Counted from the stretch's first letter, positions 44,666 to 58,155 are shown. The stretch is 64,000 bases of DNA from Diphasiastrum complanatum (GCA_029204225.1 CM055102.1:22408160-22472159), one strand, 5' to 3'. Program-made: numbers and translations. The notes: generated from the sequence alone by a model not told the origin.

Positions 44666-47468
44666 CCTGCGAGAGTTAGTATTGATTATTGGTGAAGATC
44701 AAGCCAAATTAGTGGTTTTGAACCCTCGCAAACAGTGAAATTTTCAGTTAATACAAGAGTTAACTCTCGCAGAGATTTTTAGAGTCGATCTAGGCCAGAT
44801 TCAGTTCCTGTGATTCTTGCGAGAGTTCCTTCCCAATGATCTGAGAGATATCAAGATTTTTTGTCTACGAAACAGCTAAAGAACCCTCACACAGCCAAGC
44901 CTCGCACTAAAGAACCCTTGTAGACTAGATCAGTGGAAAGATCTAGATCAGATGCAACTACTATCAAAATCTCAAGACAATCAGTGCAAGGAGTAAAAGT
45001 TATCAAGGAAAAACCACCGTACAAGGCTTGAATCCTCAACACCAATCTATCAGTTGATCAGATCTATAAGATCCAGATTGCATCCCACTACACAAGTAAG
45101 ATCCAACTATTTTGGACCCCACCATCGGATGAATCTGAGATTTGGACGATCAGTAGCAAGAAGGACAGCGAATCAAGCACCATCCGCTTCCTCCAGATCT
45201 ACGAACAAGCTTTTGAAATCTACGGCAATCGGACACTTGACTAACCTCTCCATATTGATTGGGTGGTTCATGCTCCATAGGTGTCCGTTTGGTTTGCATG
45301 TGATTGGAATCTTGTAGATCTTCACTTGGTGGTTCTTACAAAAGGTAACCTATCTCAAATAGTGAAAGCCCTCTATTTTTTATCTTCAAAGAACTAGCTA
45401 GGAAATTGGATTCAATGTGATCCATTAATGTAACTATTGGTTCTAGTAGAAAAATTCACTTTTTTGCACAAACCCTATAGAAAATTCATGCAATTAAAAA
45501 ATGACTAGATAGATAATTCATGAGTAGTGAGACTGGTTCCACCCACAAAATATGCTTCCTCCTGCTTTCACTTTTCCTTCTCCAGGCTTTGTTTCATCTC
45601 TATACCTGAGTTTTGTTGAGAATAATGATTTAAGAAGTGGCCAATTGTGTCACCATAGACATACTTGAATTCTTCCTATCAGCTTTTTTGCTTGTCTCCT
45701 TTGTTTTAGCCACTCTAGGTCTAGTAACATAGCTCTCTTAGTTTTGGTAATTGATGTGACATTCATGTCTCAATGGTCATACTAGAAAGTGATTGATCAT
45801 GAATGATGCTAAATGTACAAATGATATTGATATACCTAGTTGGCATGCTATTTAGTAAAACCATATCAAATTATTCTCCTAAATTTGGACCAACAGTAGC
45901 TAATATATATTTATGATATAGTTCATCATTATGATATGTGAGAAAAGGAATTTTGCAATGATAGAGGACTTTGCCATTCTTGGCTTGTGCACCAAACAAA
46001 GTAGACAAATTTTTTCACACTACATTTCCCACTTAAGTAATGTCGTTGATTGGGATGGTCGTGACTGAATGCCACTAAATACATCCCAAAGGCCTTTTCC
46101 AATAAGTAAAAGCCACATCTTGACTTGCTAGATATTAAAGTTTTCACCTTCAAAATTGTCTATATTAGACTCGCCCCTACTAAAAAATTGGTGTTAAGTG
46201 TTAGTTCTTTAGTGAATCTGATTTGAGAAGATGTTCCCCCATATTTATTGAAATAATTCATTCTTTAGAAAAATTGCTTATGTGAGTGAGATATAATAGA
46301 ATTGATATTGAAAATGGTGAAATACATAAAATAATCGAAAACATAGAGTAGGTTGAGATGCTAAGCTATTTGTATGTGCAGTCCTATGCAAAAATATCGG
46401 AGTTCAACTTTTATAACTCCATAAAAAACCTTAGTGATGCAAAAAAAACTAGAGTGATAAACAAGTCTAGACTCTCCTAGAATGAAAAAAAGGGACACCA
46501 TTCTTTGTCGATCATCCCTCTTACCAAGAAAATGAAACATAGAACTACTTAATGATTTCCAATAATTCTATGCAACAACTGTTTTCTAGCTAACAAATGA
46601 AAATGCTAAGGAGAAATGTTTGCAAGCTAAAAAAATGTATTAGCTAGGGCATAGATTGTGCCCTCCAACCCATAAAATTTCTCAATCGAGCAATGATTTC
46701 AGGGCATTATTGAACTTCTAGGGCAACGATCCATCATTAAAGCAATTTATTGATTTTAGGCTTTGATTGGACATCAATCAAAGTTTTGGATAACAAAAGT
46801 TCTCCTTGAGTGAGCTGCAACTAACTCCAATTTTGGACAAGAAATCCAACAAATTTATGCACACTTTTTGAACATCAAATCCTAAGCACGTGTTTGTAGA
46901 TTAGAGCAACATTTTTAACGAGCTAGGATAGCCAACAAATGTGCAAGTTAGGGTAGCAAAAAGTCCCCTAACTAATGGATTCCTCAGTGAGTTTGTGAAA
47001 AACTGGGCAACCAATTCATGCACCTTCAAAAAGTTTAAAACAAAAAATTTGAAGGCAAAAAGTGCACATGGCAACTAAATTTAGTGAGCTAGAATAGCAA
47101 GAAATGTGCCATCTTTCTGTGGATTTTGGGCAACCTTGCCTGTGGATTAGGGTAGCAAATTAATGTGCCTATTTCAAGTTTATCCATGGGAGCCATAATC
47201 ATATATTCTTGGGTAGCCTTTTTGCCAACAACCTCTTCTTGCACAAATATCACTTCATTTGTTAGCTTTCTTGCCTCTTGGAAGTGAGCTACTTGTGGAA
47301 TCAATGCATTCTACTTACAACATTCTATTAGACTTCTAAGAGCTTTGAAAGTTCTGAGCTTCTATCTCAAACAATGCTAGAACTATTACATTGCCTACCA
47401 TAACTTCTTGCTTCAAATTTATGCCAAGTTTCTAACAAATGCATGAATTATATGGATGTCTTTCCTCA
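44666..47468. other. no recognisable gene
   Basis: No domain is seen. The first 400 bp repeat the word GCGAGAGTT or its complement several times. 46640-47160 has loosely repeated phrases (TTAGGGTAGCAA, GTGAGCTAGAATAGCAA). An 87-codon frame at 45054-45317 and a 71-codon one at 47089-47304 have nothing to support them. Confidence 0.45.
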
Positions 47469-48020
47469 CCACTGTGATGCCATGTAGAAATTTTAACAGT
47501 AATGTTGCATCCATTCATTACAATAGCATAAAAGAATAAGCACACAACATTGATAGAGAGAAACCTCTTTACTCCATAACAATGGTGAAAGAGCAATACA
47601 AAAAGCTGACATACACTAAGGAAACTCTCTCCTATATAGGGAGGAGTGCCTCTCTAGTTCTTGAAACTGAATAGTCAAGGGACACAAGTAACAAAAAACC
47701 ACAGGTCAATCAATGGTCACAAAATATGGAAGGCCAAACATCAAGAGTTTGTTGGCACCCACCAAGAGTCACTAGACAAGTGAATGGCCAATAGTCAATT
47801 GACCCAATACTAAGGTGTATCCTCAAAATCAGCTTACTACAATGGGTTAGATACTAAATGCCCCTAATGGACCATAAGGCCTACTAATTGGACATATCTC
47901 AGCGAAGTGTGGCCACATGTCGCGGCCATTCCCTAAGATGCATTGTATCACTCATGAATGAACATAATCTCTCAATCATCTTTTGGTAACTTGCCCTTGC
48001 CTTACATATGCCATTCATTT
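47469..48020 (-). repeat. possible primer site and LTR start of a minus-strand element
   Basis: On the minus strand TGGCATCACAGTGG (47482-47469) sits next to TGT at 47483, as a primer site beside an LTR would. A TATA-like CCTATATAGG is near 47632. The far LTR end would lie beyond copia G, which interrupts it at 48020; I could not define it, and the primer sequence is not standard. Confidence 0.35.
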
Positions 48021-48501
48021 TGTGAAGAATTGAAAAAGATTATCTATGTTAGATATAGGGGTCTTATGTTTTTTACATCAAGCATCTAGGTGTAGGATGT
48101 TGATAGGAATAAATTTGGTAGAGATGGCAAATTATGCACTTCCACTTGTAATGCCACTATTGAGCCAAAATAGAGTAAGAGACTAAACACATGCCAATTA
48201 GAGTGTAGACAAGTGTAAAGCTTATGTTTGATGAATTCCAAGAGGTCCAATAGGATTTAGAGGTGGAACCTTGTGAGGTCCAATAGGAAATTGAGGTGTG
48301 CTTGAATATAGTCCAATAGAATTAAGAGGTGCATGGATCAATGATCCAATAGGATCAAAAGGTGACAAAATATGGTCCAATCATAGTTAAGCATAGTGGT
48401 AGCTCGTGGATCTACTAGTATCATTGTACTCCTCATTTTGAAACTAATTAATTTGGTGATTTCACGGATTTTGTGAGTTATTGGATTTCTAGCTTTCTCT
48501 C
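48021..48501 (+). repeat. 5' LTR of copia G (3' end deleted)
   Basis: It matches the inverted 49746-49891 (first 146 bp) and the direct 50226-50565 (remainder) with few differences. It includes several CCAATAG words (for example TCCAATAGGA). Confidence 0.88.
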
Positions 48502-48503
48502 AA

Positions 48504-49745
48504 GTGGATCTTAATTCCACTAATTATGTTTTTTATGTCTCTCATGAAAGGCCAAAGAATGTACAAGAGGCACTCAATACCAAGGAGTGGTATGATGCCA
48601 TGAAGCAAGAGTATGATGCATTGATCACCAACAATACTTGGGAGCTTGTGGATCCTCCATCCAACAAGCATGTGATTGGTTGCAAGTGGGTATTTCGGAT
48701 CAAGTTCAATCATGATGGCACCATCAACAAGCATAAAGCAAGATTATGTGCCAAAGGATTTGCTCAAATCCATGGTCTTGATTATGAGGAGACCTTTGCA
48801 CCCATTGCAAAGATGGTGACAATAAGAATTCTTATTTCTCTTGCTTGTTTTTTCAAGTGGAATGTGTTCCAATTAGATGTATTTAATGCTTTTCTAAATG
48901 GTTATCTTGAGGAGGAGATCTATATGGAACAACCTCAAGGATTCATCAAGGATGAGTCCAAAGTGTGCTTGCTCTTCAAAAGTCTTTATGGACTCAAGCA
49001 AGCACCAAGATCATGGTATTCAAGACTTAACTCTTTTCTTATCTCACTAGGATTTACTCTTAGTGACTATGATCCTTCCATGTATCTAAAGTTTGTTGAT
49101 AGCAATATTGTCATTCTTATCATTTATGTTGATGACATTATTCTTTGTGGAAGTTGTATCAAGCTAGTTGATGAAACCAAGCTAGCACTTGGATGTGAGT
49201 TTAAAATGCAAGATCTAGGAGAGATGCATTACATCCTAGGCCTAGAAATTGATTTTTATGAAAATCATGTCTTTATATGCCAATCTAGATATGCTCACTC
49301 TATGTTGAAAGAATTCCATATGGAAAATTCTAAGAGCATAGATACTCCAATGGAGCAAATTGTAAAAGATCCTAATAAAGGTGATTAAAGATCCTTTGAG
49401 GACATCACACTTTTTAGGAGTCTTGTATGCTCCTGGATTTGGCTTACAATTACTAGGCCCGATCTAAGTTTTTGTGTGCACAAATTGAGTCAATTTATGC
49501 AAGATCCTAAGATCCATCATTGGAAGATGGCCAAGAGGATTTTAAGATATGTATCTTCATCTTGTGATTATGGTCTACTCTATAAAAGTGAAGATCTATC
49601 CATTATTGGCTACTCGGATTCGGACTTTGCAAGTGACAAGATGGATTGAAAGTCTATTAGTGCATACACTATCTTTCTTGGAGGCAATCTTATATCTTGG
49701 CTTTCCAAAAAGCAAGATACTATATTTCTCTCTTCATGTGAGGCC
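48504..49745 (+). pseudogene. copia G: reverse transcriptase and RNase H
   Basis: The 294-codon frame is a complete reverse transcriptase: HVIGCKWVFRIKFNHDGTIN, VFQLDVFNAFLNGYLEEEIY, SLYGLKQAPRSWYSRLNSF and the catalytic IIYVDDIILCGS. A stop at 49386-49388 and another in the RNase H (after SDFASDKMD) interrupt the continuation (HKLSQFMQDPKIHHWKMAKR, NLISWLSKKQDTIFLSSCEA). It ends at SCEA, where the inverted segment begins. Confidence 0.92.
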
Positions 49746-50225
49746 GGCTCAATATTGGCATTACAAGTGGAAGTGCATAATCTGCCATCTATGCCAAATT
49801 TATTCCTATCAACATCCTACACCTAGATGCTTGATGTAAAAAACATAAGACTCCTATATCTAACATAGATAATCTTTTTCAATTCTTCACACTCCTCCTA
49901 AAAAATTATCTATGAAGATTTGAGCATTGATCTTGATATAACTCCAAGATTAGATCTATGCTTGATGAAAGCACTTTTGCTCAAAGGCTTGGTGAGTAGA
50001 TCGGCAATACAAGAGGATGAGTTGACATGCTCCAAATAGATTTCACCTCCAATAACCTTTTCTCTCACAAAATGGTGTGCCACTTCTATGTGCTTGCTTC
50101 TTGCATGAAATATGGGATTATTGGCAAGAGCTTGGGCCGAGATGTTATCACATTTGATCATTGGTAGATCATCCTCCTTGATGCACTTTAGCTCCATTAA
50201 TAGCCTCTTGATCCAAAGCACTTCT
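49746..50225 (-). other. inverted segment of copia G (RNase H end, PPT, LTR start)
   Basis: On the minus strand it reads VLWIKRLLMELKCIKEDDLP ... HFVREKVIGGEIYLEHVNSS ... LLTKPLSKSAFIKHR. It then reads the tract TAGGAGGAG and the LTR start TGTGAAGAATTG. This is exactly the continuation expected on the plus strand after 49745. About 11 codons at the first break and about 4 bp at the second are lost. Confidence 0.88.
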
Positions 50226-50812
50226 TAGAGTAAGAGACTAAACATGTGCCAATTAGAGTGTAGACAAGTGTAAAGCTTTTGTTTGATGAATTCCAAGAGG
50301 TCCAATAGGATTTAGAGGTGGAACCTTGTGAGATCCAATAGGAAATTGAGGTGTGCTTGAATATAGTCCAATAGAATTAAGAGGTGCATGGATCAATGAT
50401 CCAATAGGATCAAAAGGTGACAAAATATGGTCCAATCATAGTTAAGCATAGCGGTAGCTCATGGATCTACTAGTATCATTGTACTCCTCATTTTGAAACT
50501 AATTGATTTGGTGATTTCATGGATTTTGTGAGTTATTGGATTTCTAGCTTTCTCTCTCTGCCCGAGAGCTCATGATGCTTTTTATCTCTCTACCCGAGGA
50601 GAGCAGCTTGTTTTTACTTAGATTATTTTTTAAATACTTCCCACACGTGTGAGTGAGAGTTGGAAGTGATTGAATGCATGTAGTAGTGTGTTTTTGCCAT
50701 AGGATCCAAGATTGATCTTGAATCTCAATCTACTCTTGATCTTGGTGCATCTACACACCTTAGGAGATCACAAGTACATGTTGTGGACAATCCACACGTG
50801 TGAAATTCAACA
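50226..50812 (+). repeat. 3' LTR of copia G, remaining direct part
   Basis: It continues the LTR from the break and extends beyond the part kept in the 5' LTR, with CACACGTGTGAA near its end and the CA terminus at 50812. Confidence 0.8.
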
Positions 50813-50817
50813 CATTT

Positions 50818-51600
50818 GTCTCTTTCACTTGCATTTCATGCCCCCTCATTGTTTTGTGAGAGTTTTATGTGCAATTATTTAACATAGAAAGTTGTATATA
50901 AGACTTTGTCATGATGGACAATTCCTAAGTGCCATTTTTGGCACATAGGGATTGCAAAGTTGGCAACCCCCTTGTAGCTGCTTTTTAAGCACCTTCACAT
51001 TGGGCTATACTCTGCCAACAATGGGTTCATGGGTCCTTTTGTAATCTTGCCCTCCCTAACCCATGAACCACTTATGTTTTCCTACTTACTCCAAACTTGT
51101 GTGCTTCTTGTGCTTTCATGGGCATGTTTCAATGTTGTGGCACATCATTGTCTACCTGTCTTTTGTAGCAGCTCATACCTTGTCAAAAATTCAAGCTTGT
51201 TGTTGGAGGTTTGTGCCATCAAGTGAGCATGCATTTCTATGAGTTCCATGCAAAGACTCTCTACTTGAAGGAGTCAATGTAGGCCTCCCCCGTGTCATTA
51301 GCCGGATGTGAATAGACTACAAGAGTCACTTCACTGCTTGAGCCAATTATTTTCAAGGGTTTAGGGTTGTATCAAGGCTTAGAGTTTACCACCTAAACTC
51401 CAAAATCCATATGAAGGGTTCAAGAATAGGCTTAGGATTTAGCACCCAAATCCCAAACCTGTTTCAAGGGGGGGGTTACCAATGGGACTTTGCCTTGGAT
51501 GGTTGCCAGAAGAGAGGAAACAAGAGAGCAAATGGATAAGTATAACCAACATATTTGTTCTTGCCTACTACTGATACTTGTAAGCTGAACCATGAATGAT
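50818..51600. other. no recognisable gene
   Basis: Probably the continuation of the sequence into which G inserted (47483-48020). A GTTTAGGGTTG/TTAGGATTTAGCACCCAAAT pair occurs near 51360-51450 as a loose duplication. No domain is seen. Confidence 0.4.
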
Positions 51601-52137
51601 GTAGTGCGTAATGGCCATTGGGAGGGCCATCCTCATATCTTACTGGCACGGGAGATTTGGCTCCGCCTTAGTTCCGCCCTTTCATATATAGTGAAACTGC
51701 CGTGTATCTCACATGCATGTGTGGGCTTGGATGCATGTGTGCTCAGGCCTGGTTCTGGCACCAGTGGCATCGACACCTGGCGCTCACGACTGGCACCGGT
51801 GCCAGTGGTCTCGGCCGGGGCCACTGGGCGCCGACGCCTGGCTCAGTGTGGTGGCAGGCCGCCAGTGGTCCCGACGCCAGTGTGGTGGCCGCCGCCGCCC
51901 GGCACCGCCTGACGCCCCTGCTGCTCCGGCGAGACCTTGTGACAGGAATTCTTGTCCTCTGCCCAGACTCCACATGTCACATGCTTATTGGAACAAGGCC
52001 AAAGTTGTCCCCAAGCTGTCCTTATGCCAATAAGCAACAGCGATGGGTCATTATCACAAATAATCCGAACTCGGCAGCGAGTGACGGGCCCCAGATTATT
52101 TGTGGTAATGGCTCTCCCAATGACCATTACTTACTAC
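51601..52137. mobile_element. 537-bp terminal-inverted-repeat element with a GC-rich core
   Basis: The 30-bp ends (51601-51630 and 52108-52137) are inverted copies matching at 26 of 30; the outer word is GTAGTRMGTAATGG. A second inner inverted pair (CATTATCACAAATAATC; GATTATTTGTGGTAATG) lies near 52052-52110. The core 51740-51920 is much richer in G+C than anything nearby and holds several overlapping frames of Pro/Ala/Arg-rich composition, which I take as a base-composition effect. No target duplication is clear. Confidence 0.65.
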
Positions 52138-55100
52138 GTAATTGACGTGGGGCTGATTTTAAGTCCTTTTTGGGCCCTAATATAGGACCCATACAAAATC
52201 TTTTTGTTTTTTACATTTTTGGCCCTGTCTTACAAGCAGGGGCACATAGTAATCATACACAGAATTTGACATGCTTGTGTGTTTTTTATTTTTCAAATTT
52301 TTTTATTTTATTTATTTTTTTAATATTTAGGTTAATTCATAAAAATGCCACCTATTTAAAAAAAACTTTTTAAATACATCTGTGTAGTTTTAGGCACAAA
52401 TGTTTAAATACATCTATGTGTTGTCTCTGCCTATTGCGTGTGGATGTGTTGGTGGCTTCTCGCATGGATACATGCTATTTATTTGTGTTACCGGGTTTTA
52501 TGATTCGTATTTTCACGTATTGCCATTTCTGAGGTCTTCAATGTGGCTGTGGTTGCATGCAGCGCAATGAACGGATGTTCGGTGTTAATGTTGTGTGGTT
52601 TCATAGTAGCTCCAAGTTTTCGTTTTCGTTTTTGTTAAAAAGTTTGGGTGAGGCGGTGTTGCGGGGGCTATACCTACGTTGGGATTCTTACCTACGAAGA
52701 CCTATTTTTGGCGCTGTTTTCGGTCTTCTTCCTGTAAAACATTTTGTGTGAACGTGTCTCTTTGAAGTGTTGCGATCTGTTGCGAAAAAATATGAATTTC
52801 TGCAACAAAAAAATATGAATTTGTCGCTGTTTCCACTGTATTTTCAAGAGAAGGTAACTTTCGTTGCTCTGTCGAAGTTGTTTAATTTGCTTCGCTTGGT
52901 GATGAAAGGATATGGAGTGTTGACACCAACAACGAACTTGATGAGTTTTGTTGTGTGCGAGCTGAATTATAAGAAGTATTAGACTCAAGATCTTCGCACA
53001 CTGGAAATTAGTTGCAAGTCATGACTTTTGAATTTCAAGTAGTGTTTTGGTCGCCTTGTTTTTTCTAGGTTGCTTGCTTCTGTCTTTTCATTTCTTGAAA
53101 TTTGTAGTAAGTCTGATCACTTTTTGTCTGTTTTTAATGTTGTGATTTCTTCTGGAACTTGCTTTCTTTTGCAGGTGCTGATGATAGCTTGGGTGTCTAG
53201 GAAGCGAAGAAAAATGCAAGTTCATCTGTTTGAACGAAACTAAATGCTTTCAAGTGACGGATTGTCAATATGTTTTGGCCTGTCCTCCAGCTCCACGGCT
53301 ATCATCTGGTTGGAGCGACGCATGAAACACCATCACTGTCCTACGAACCACTCCTGCAAGATTAGCAGAATATTTCAAATGACATGCGTAGTGGCACTTG
53401 AATCTAGTCTTAGAAGAAGCTATTTTAAGTTCCGATGCCTCCAACTTCCAAGTTCCTCGGATTTTCTTCGTAGTCATCATCAACTAGGAAATAGACTCAT
53501 ACCTTCACGCAGACATTTCTTGTGCACTTCTATCCATTTAGCACAAGCAAGTAGCAATCAAGCCAGATCAAGCACGAAAAAACTTTGTGCTGTGGTATTT
53601 CCAAGCATAAGCAATCCAACTCTCAAGCATCGCAATTGTCTTTTTTTTGTACTTCCAAGTATGTAGAACTGCGGTAAATGCTGACAACTGAACACCAGAG
53701 CTTGAGCTATTGAATCACATTCCTAACTGAAAGAACTTTGTTATAAATTTTTCTACGATTGTTTTGGGTGTGTCTCTTGGAGAAGCCGATGCTGCTTCCA
53801 TCACTGCTGTAGCTGCAGTGGCTGCAAAAGTGACCACAATGTCGGTGTGGAAAGCATCAACGCTCTGAATCAACTCCAGATCAAGATGAAAAGGCAGGCT
53901 CTCTTTGGGTTCCCAAGACTCAAAGAATAACTAGCCCAGGAGAAGCAGCAGCATGAAGCTCGATCATGGCCATACTTGTAGCTGCCAAGCAACTTGAATC
54001 AATAACATCAAAAAGGATGCTCAAGGCATTTTAACCAAAGGAAGGAAGCCGACCTAACAAACACCCTACTAATTTCCTAACTACAAAGCCTGCTGAACTG
54101 GCAAGATCTACAGTTTTCCAAGAGACCAATTGATTACAATTTTCACCTTATTAGACACCTGATAAGGCCGAACTTCACCAGCTTTCCAAAAGAGCAAGAT
54201 AGCTTGCAGTTTTGAAATCCAAAAGCAAGAAATGTAGCCTCTGTTCAGCATTGATTTTTGGCCTTCAACTGATGATGACTCGAGCTCAAAAGGAATTGCT
54301 GAGAAACTAGTAATTACTATGAAGTGTATAGTGTAAATCATTTTTGCTTCATAGGCTAGAAGATTATACACAAGTTTAGAAATTCAAAGGGCCATCTCTC
54401 AACGCCATCATACATAATATAATAACGCATTGTTAGGTGATTTTGAACATAATTTTGACTCTCTGAATTCAGCAAACGAGATGATTAGATGCTCTCAGAG
54501 CTGCTTGCCATCTGCTTTGCTTTGAACAACCATGTTTTTATGCTAAATATAGCTCTCAGGTTGCTTGAGCTTTTCAAATGAAAAACATATGTATTTCTAT
54601 TTCTGAGATTTATGTTTTCTAGTTTGCAGACTTGGGTGATCTTTGTTGGAACTTGTCTTTTCGGTTGCCAAATTTGTTCAGAGAGTCCTGCCATCTCAAA
54701 AATTCATGTCTAAAAATTCTGATCAACAGTAGTTGTGATGAAGAGTGGAAATCCTGGATGATGCATTGTTGGCCACACATAGTACCTACAAATTCTTGAG
54801 TTTTGAGTTTTGAGCACATCCAAGTGAAATGATCAAACTGAGTATTGGTGGCCTACACTTTATAGAGATGTTAAATGCATGTCAGAGGATGGGGAAACCC
54901 AGCTTTGCACTGAAAGCACCACAGAAACTGGCCTTTCTTGCTTCTCAATGCTTCTAGAAAAATCCGCGGTCAAGGCCAAAAATGAGTGTTGTTGAAATGC
55001 TGAACAATATAGTAGTATTGTCTGATTTTGGAAGTCCATGCTATAGCAATGACGTTGCGTTCTTTTGAAAAAGAAAAGCAAAGGTTCTGCCTAGGCTTCT

Positions 55101-58084
55101 GACTTCCAAACATAGGATTCAATCCTTGAAAAAAAAGAAAGACCAGTCAATGAGCAGGGGAAATGGGCGATTAGTTTTGCATGTACTATCAACTATTCTC
55201 ATTGCACATTGTTGACAATTGGATGGTAATTGAAAGTAGGTGTGAACTACTAATATATGCTGCAATTTTAAATGATAGTTCTTCAATGCTGCCATCATCT
55301 TAATTCAACTGCCTTGAATCATTCCTCATAGGAGCAATGGATGATATTGGGCCATGTGTGTTATAGGGGTGGATTGTGCTTGGTGTAAGTTTACTTAACA
55401 TAGTTCAAATTCCCGCTCACGTAGGCAAATAGCTGGGCCTTGTGTACAAGAAAAAAGATAGTGATGCATGATAATATTCATAATCGTAAATTAATAAATT
55501 TATGCTTATGCTAGTATAAACATTTGCAACCATCAAACAATTTGATTCAATCATTGATAAAACTAAACTATGTTAAAATTGTTCAGTAGATGTTATTGTA
55601 AAAGTTAAATGCTTTGATTATGCATTGGAAAACTATTGAGCACGAGGTGTCCATGCTGTAACCGTAACAAAGCTTGCCCACATAGTCCATTTAAACATCT
55701 ACTATATCTCGTGAGTTGCAAGAGATGGCTATGACTAGCATCTCTATCATTGGCATGTATCGGTGTGAACCATGGCCTCAAGTTCAGGTACAACATTTTT
55801 TCCTGGTAGAAGATGCATGTACAAGTGATCACTATTCACAACTCTATATCATTTTTCACAATCTATACATCATGGGCATAGGACCCCCCAATACATCTAG
55901 ATCTTGAAGGACAAATGAAAATTAACATTTTAATCTTAAACTGGTCTTCATGATTTCAACAGGGATACTTTACTAGACTCGAGACGGTCTTTTTTAGACT
56001 TTGGTTCAGTAACTTGCACCGACGTCATTTTTTCGATTGCTGCTCTCCCGTGCATCCACATGCATGTGAGACTATTATACAGTTTGCACTTATATGGCTT
56101 ATTCGACGGTGCATGGTATTGCTTATGGCATATTGTTTCTTGCTGCCCAATGAAGTGGTGCTCCAAGCAGCCTTTAAACAAAAAAGTGTGGTTGTCACCT
56201 CACCGGGGTCAAACGGTACAATGCTTCTTAAATGCGAGGATCCTCCAATACCTAGTACGTCACGTTGCATCGCACGACTCATTATGACCAAAATGGGACT
56301 TCTAGTACCCCTGAAATCTAGATCTATTTTTCTCTACTTTTTGGCACCTTCATGTGTTCTGAATGTCTCATATTTTCAAGTTTAATTCTTTTAGGCCGTT
56401 TTAAAATGTTCCTAACAGTAGGGCATGTGAGAGTATAGATATGCCTTTACCCAAAAGTTGGATATTGCTACTTTAAGTTCGTTGGCTTTTGGAACTGCTT
56501 TCTCAAGCTATGGCATAATAATTACCATAGATATCTATATTGTTGTGGCAACTTTAAGCTTAGTTATGATGCTGCCACCATCATGATTATGGCCTCGTAG
56601 ATCCACCAAAGGCCACTACTACGTGCATAAATTCCATTTCATCCTTCGTATTTTATTTCAATATTACTACCAAAGTTATTTTGATCTTGGTTTATTTACC
56701 TTCTACTCTCTACTTTAGCATTTTGTGTTGGCAAACTAAAAATCTATTTGCAATTGGCATGTTCTTGTCCATCATGGTTGCAAATAAGGTTCGAAAGGTT
56801 TTATGATGTACATGAAATTCATTTTTTTTTTGTATACAAATTACGCAACTAGTAGTTTTACACAACATATATAGCCTGACAACACCATGTGGGCAACACC
56901 AAGTGAGGAGCAAGGTCCTAATATGTCAAGACATAGTGGTTGGGATTCGAGCCTACACCTTGCCGGTTGCAGTCAACAACTACCCATAGACTGTGCTATG
57001 ATGAACGTATCTGACATTCTTGAAGCACGGTTATTTTCATTCAATAATAGATAGACCAATTTTGAATTTATAATTTGTTACAAATTACAATGTGGTTCAA
57101 TACATTATGCACTACCTTTGATACCAATAAAGTACATTTTGACCAAAATTTGTATTAATCAATAACATATGTAAATATTGAAGATCATTTGCATTTGTAA
57201 AGGACTAAGGTATGGTTTTAGGATCACTTCATAGGCTAGTTATTGAAATAGTTCCCTTAAGTATACTTTGTGAATGTGTAAATAGTGACACACATGTAGT
57301 AGTTACTTATGCAAATGGGCTTATTAATAGAGATTAATTATTCTACGAGATTTTCAAGTTTTTTGAATACTTCTAGGGTTTATTTGTCCAATACAATAGA
57401 TATTTGAAGCACATTGCCTAGATCATAGATAATTGACCATATGTGCACTTATAATAACTAAGGAAAGCTTTTTCTTAAGAGGACAATCACAATTGTCAAG
57501 ATAATAATGACGTAGATATTTTTAAATCACACAAAGGTTACGTGTACAATTCTTACTCTCATCCATGCTTGTTGCGAGTGGTATAACTTGATGCTCAAAT
57601 TTAGTCTTTATGCAAGTCATGCACATGCATATCATCTAGAGAGTTGACAAAGAACAATACATTGCACAATTGTCATAGATGCCACCTTCCTTGACCATAC
57701 CTCTTAAATAACAAGCACTAGACAGTCTAACTCACTATTAACATCGATTTTGATGTGTTGCAAACATTCTTGTAATGTGCATGCAATATATGGCTTCTTG
57801 ATTCCAATAGTATTACATAACGGGGAAACCAATCAATCCTTGCATTTGCTTTCCATGGATGTTTTCAGGTTTCATCAAAATATTCATTTGATTCACATTC
57901 TGAGTATTCAAATGATAAAATCCACAAAGAGAGAAAAATTGGCCATACTTGGCTATTCAGAAACATTCGGACTCGCTTTCCCAAGCATGACAGTTGGGAT
58001 GTACCCAACAATGAAGATGACCTGCACCAATGGGCTAAAATGAGATTGAATAAGTCCCCCAATAAGTGGCATGTTGTCCATAAG
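52138..58084. other. lower-copy DNA without a recognisable gene
   Basis: No LTR, primer site or transposon domain is visible. Several frames of 60-140 codons exist (the longest at 53244-53666, rich in Ser and His), but none shows a known motif or a consistent frame across splice-like sites. T-runs and AT-rich tracts are near 52260-52370. Confidence 0.4.
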
Positions 58085-58155
58085 CGGTGAGTTGGCTAAC
58101 ACTTCCTTTCCTCAAAACTGAGGTTAAGAGTTTGACTCCAATCCACAACACAAAA
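58085..58155 (+). ncRNA. possible tRNA-derived (SINE-type) sequence
   Basis: GGTGAGTTGGCTAACACTTC resembles a Pol III A box, and GAGTTTGACTCC 30 bp later resembles a B box. The cloverleaf is poor and no poly-A end or target duplication was found. Similar weak B-box words occur near 55106 and 56945. Confidence 0.3.

Larger units (their letters stand above)
48021..50812 (+). mobile_element. copia G, deleted and internally inverted
   Basis: A plus-strand copia is flanked by CATTT (48016-48020 and 50813-50817), beginning TGTGAAGAATTG and ending AATTCAACA. Most of the 5' LTR (48021-48501) is followed directly by reverse transcriptase, so the LTR end, primer site, Gag, protease and integrase are deleted. 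Near the 3' end 49746-50225 is inverted; it holds the end of RNase H, the polypurine tract and the first 146 bp of the 3' LTR. The LTR resumes in direct orientation at 50226. Confidence 0.85.

Noticed and set aside
47483-48081. A TG...CA LTR of about 600 bp (TGTAGAAA to TTTTTTACA)
   Set aside because: Its right end lies inside the LTR of copia G, which starts at 48021, so the match of ends is chance.
51592-52145. Overlapping Pro/Ala/Arg-rich frames of 60-147 codons
   Set aside because: Several frames on both strands are open at once, as expected from a GC-rich block; no domain is visible.
53244-53666. 140-codon plus-strand frame
   Set aside because: No motif, no supporting neighbours, and composition typical of chance frames.
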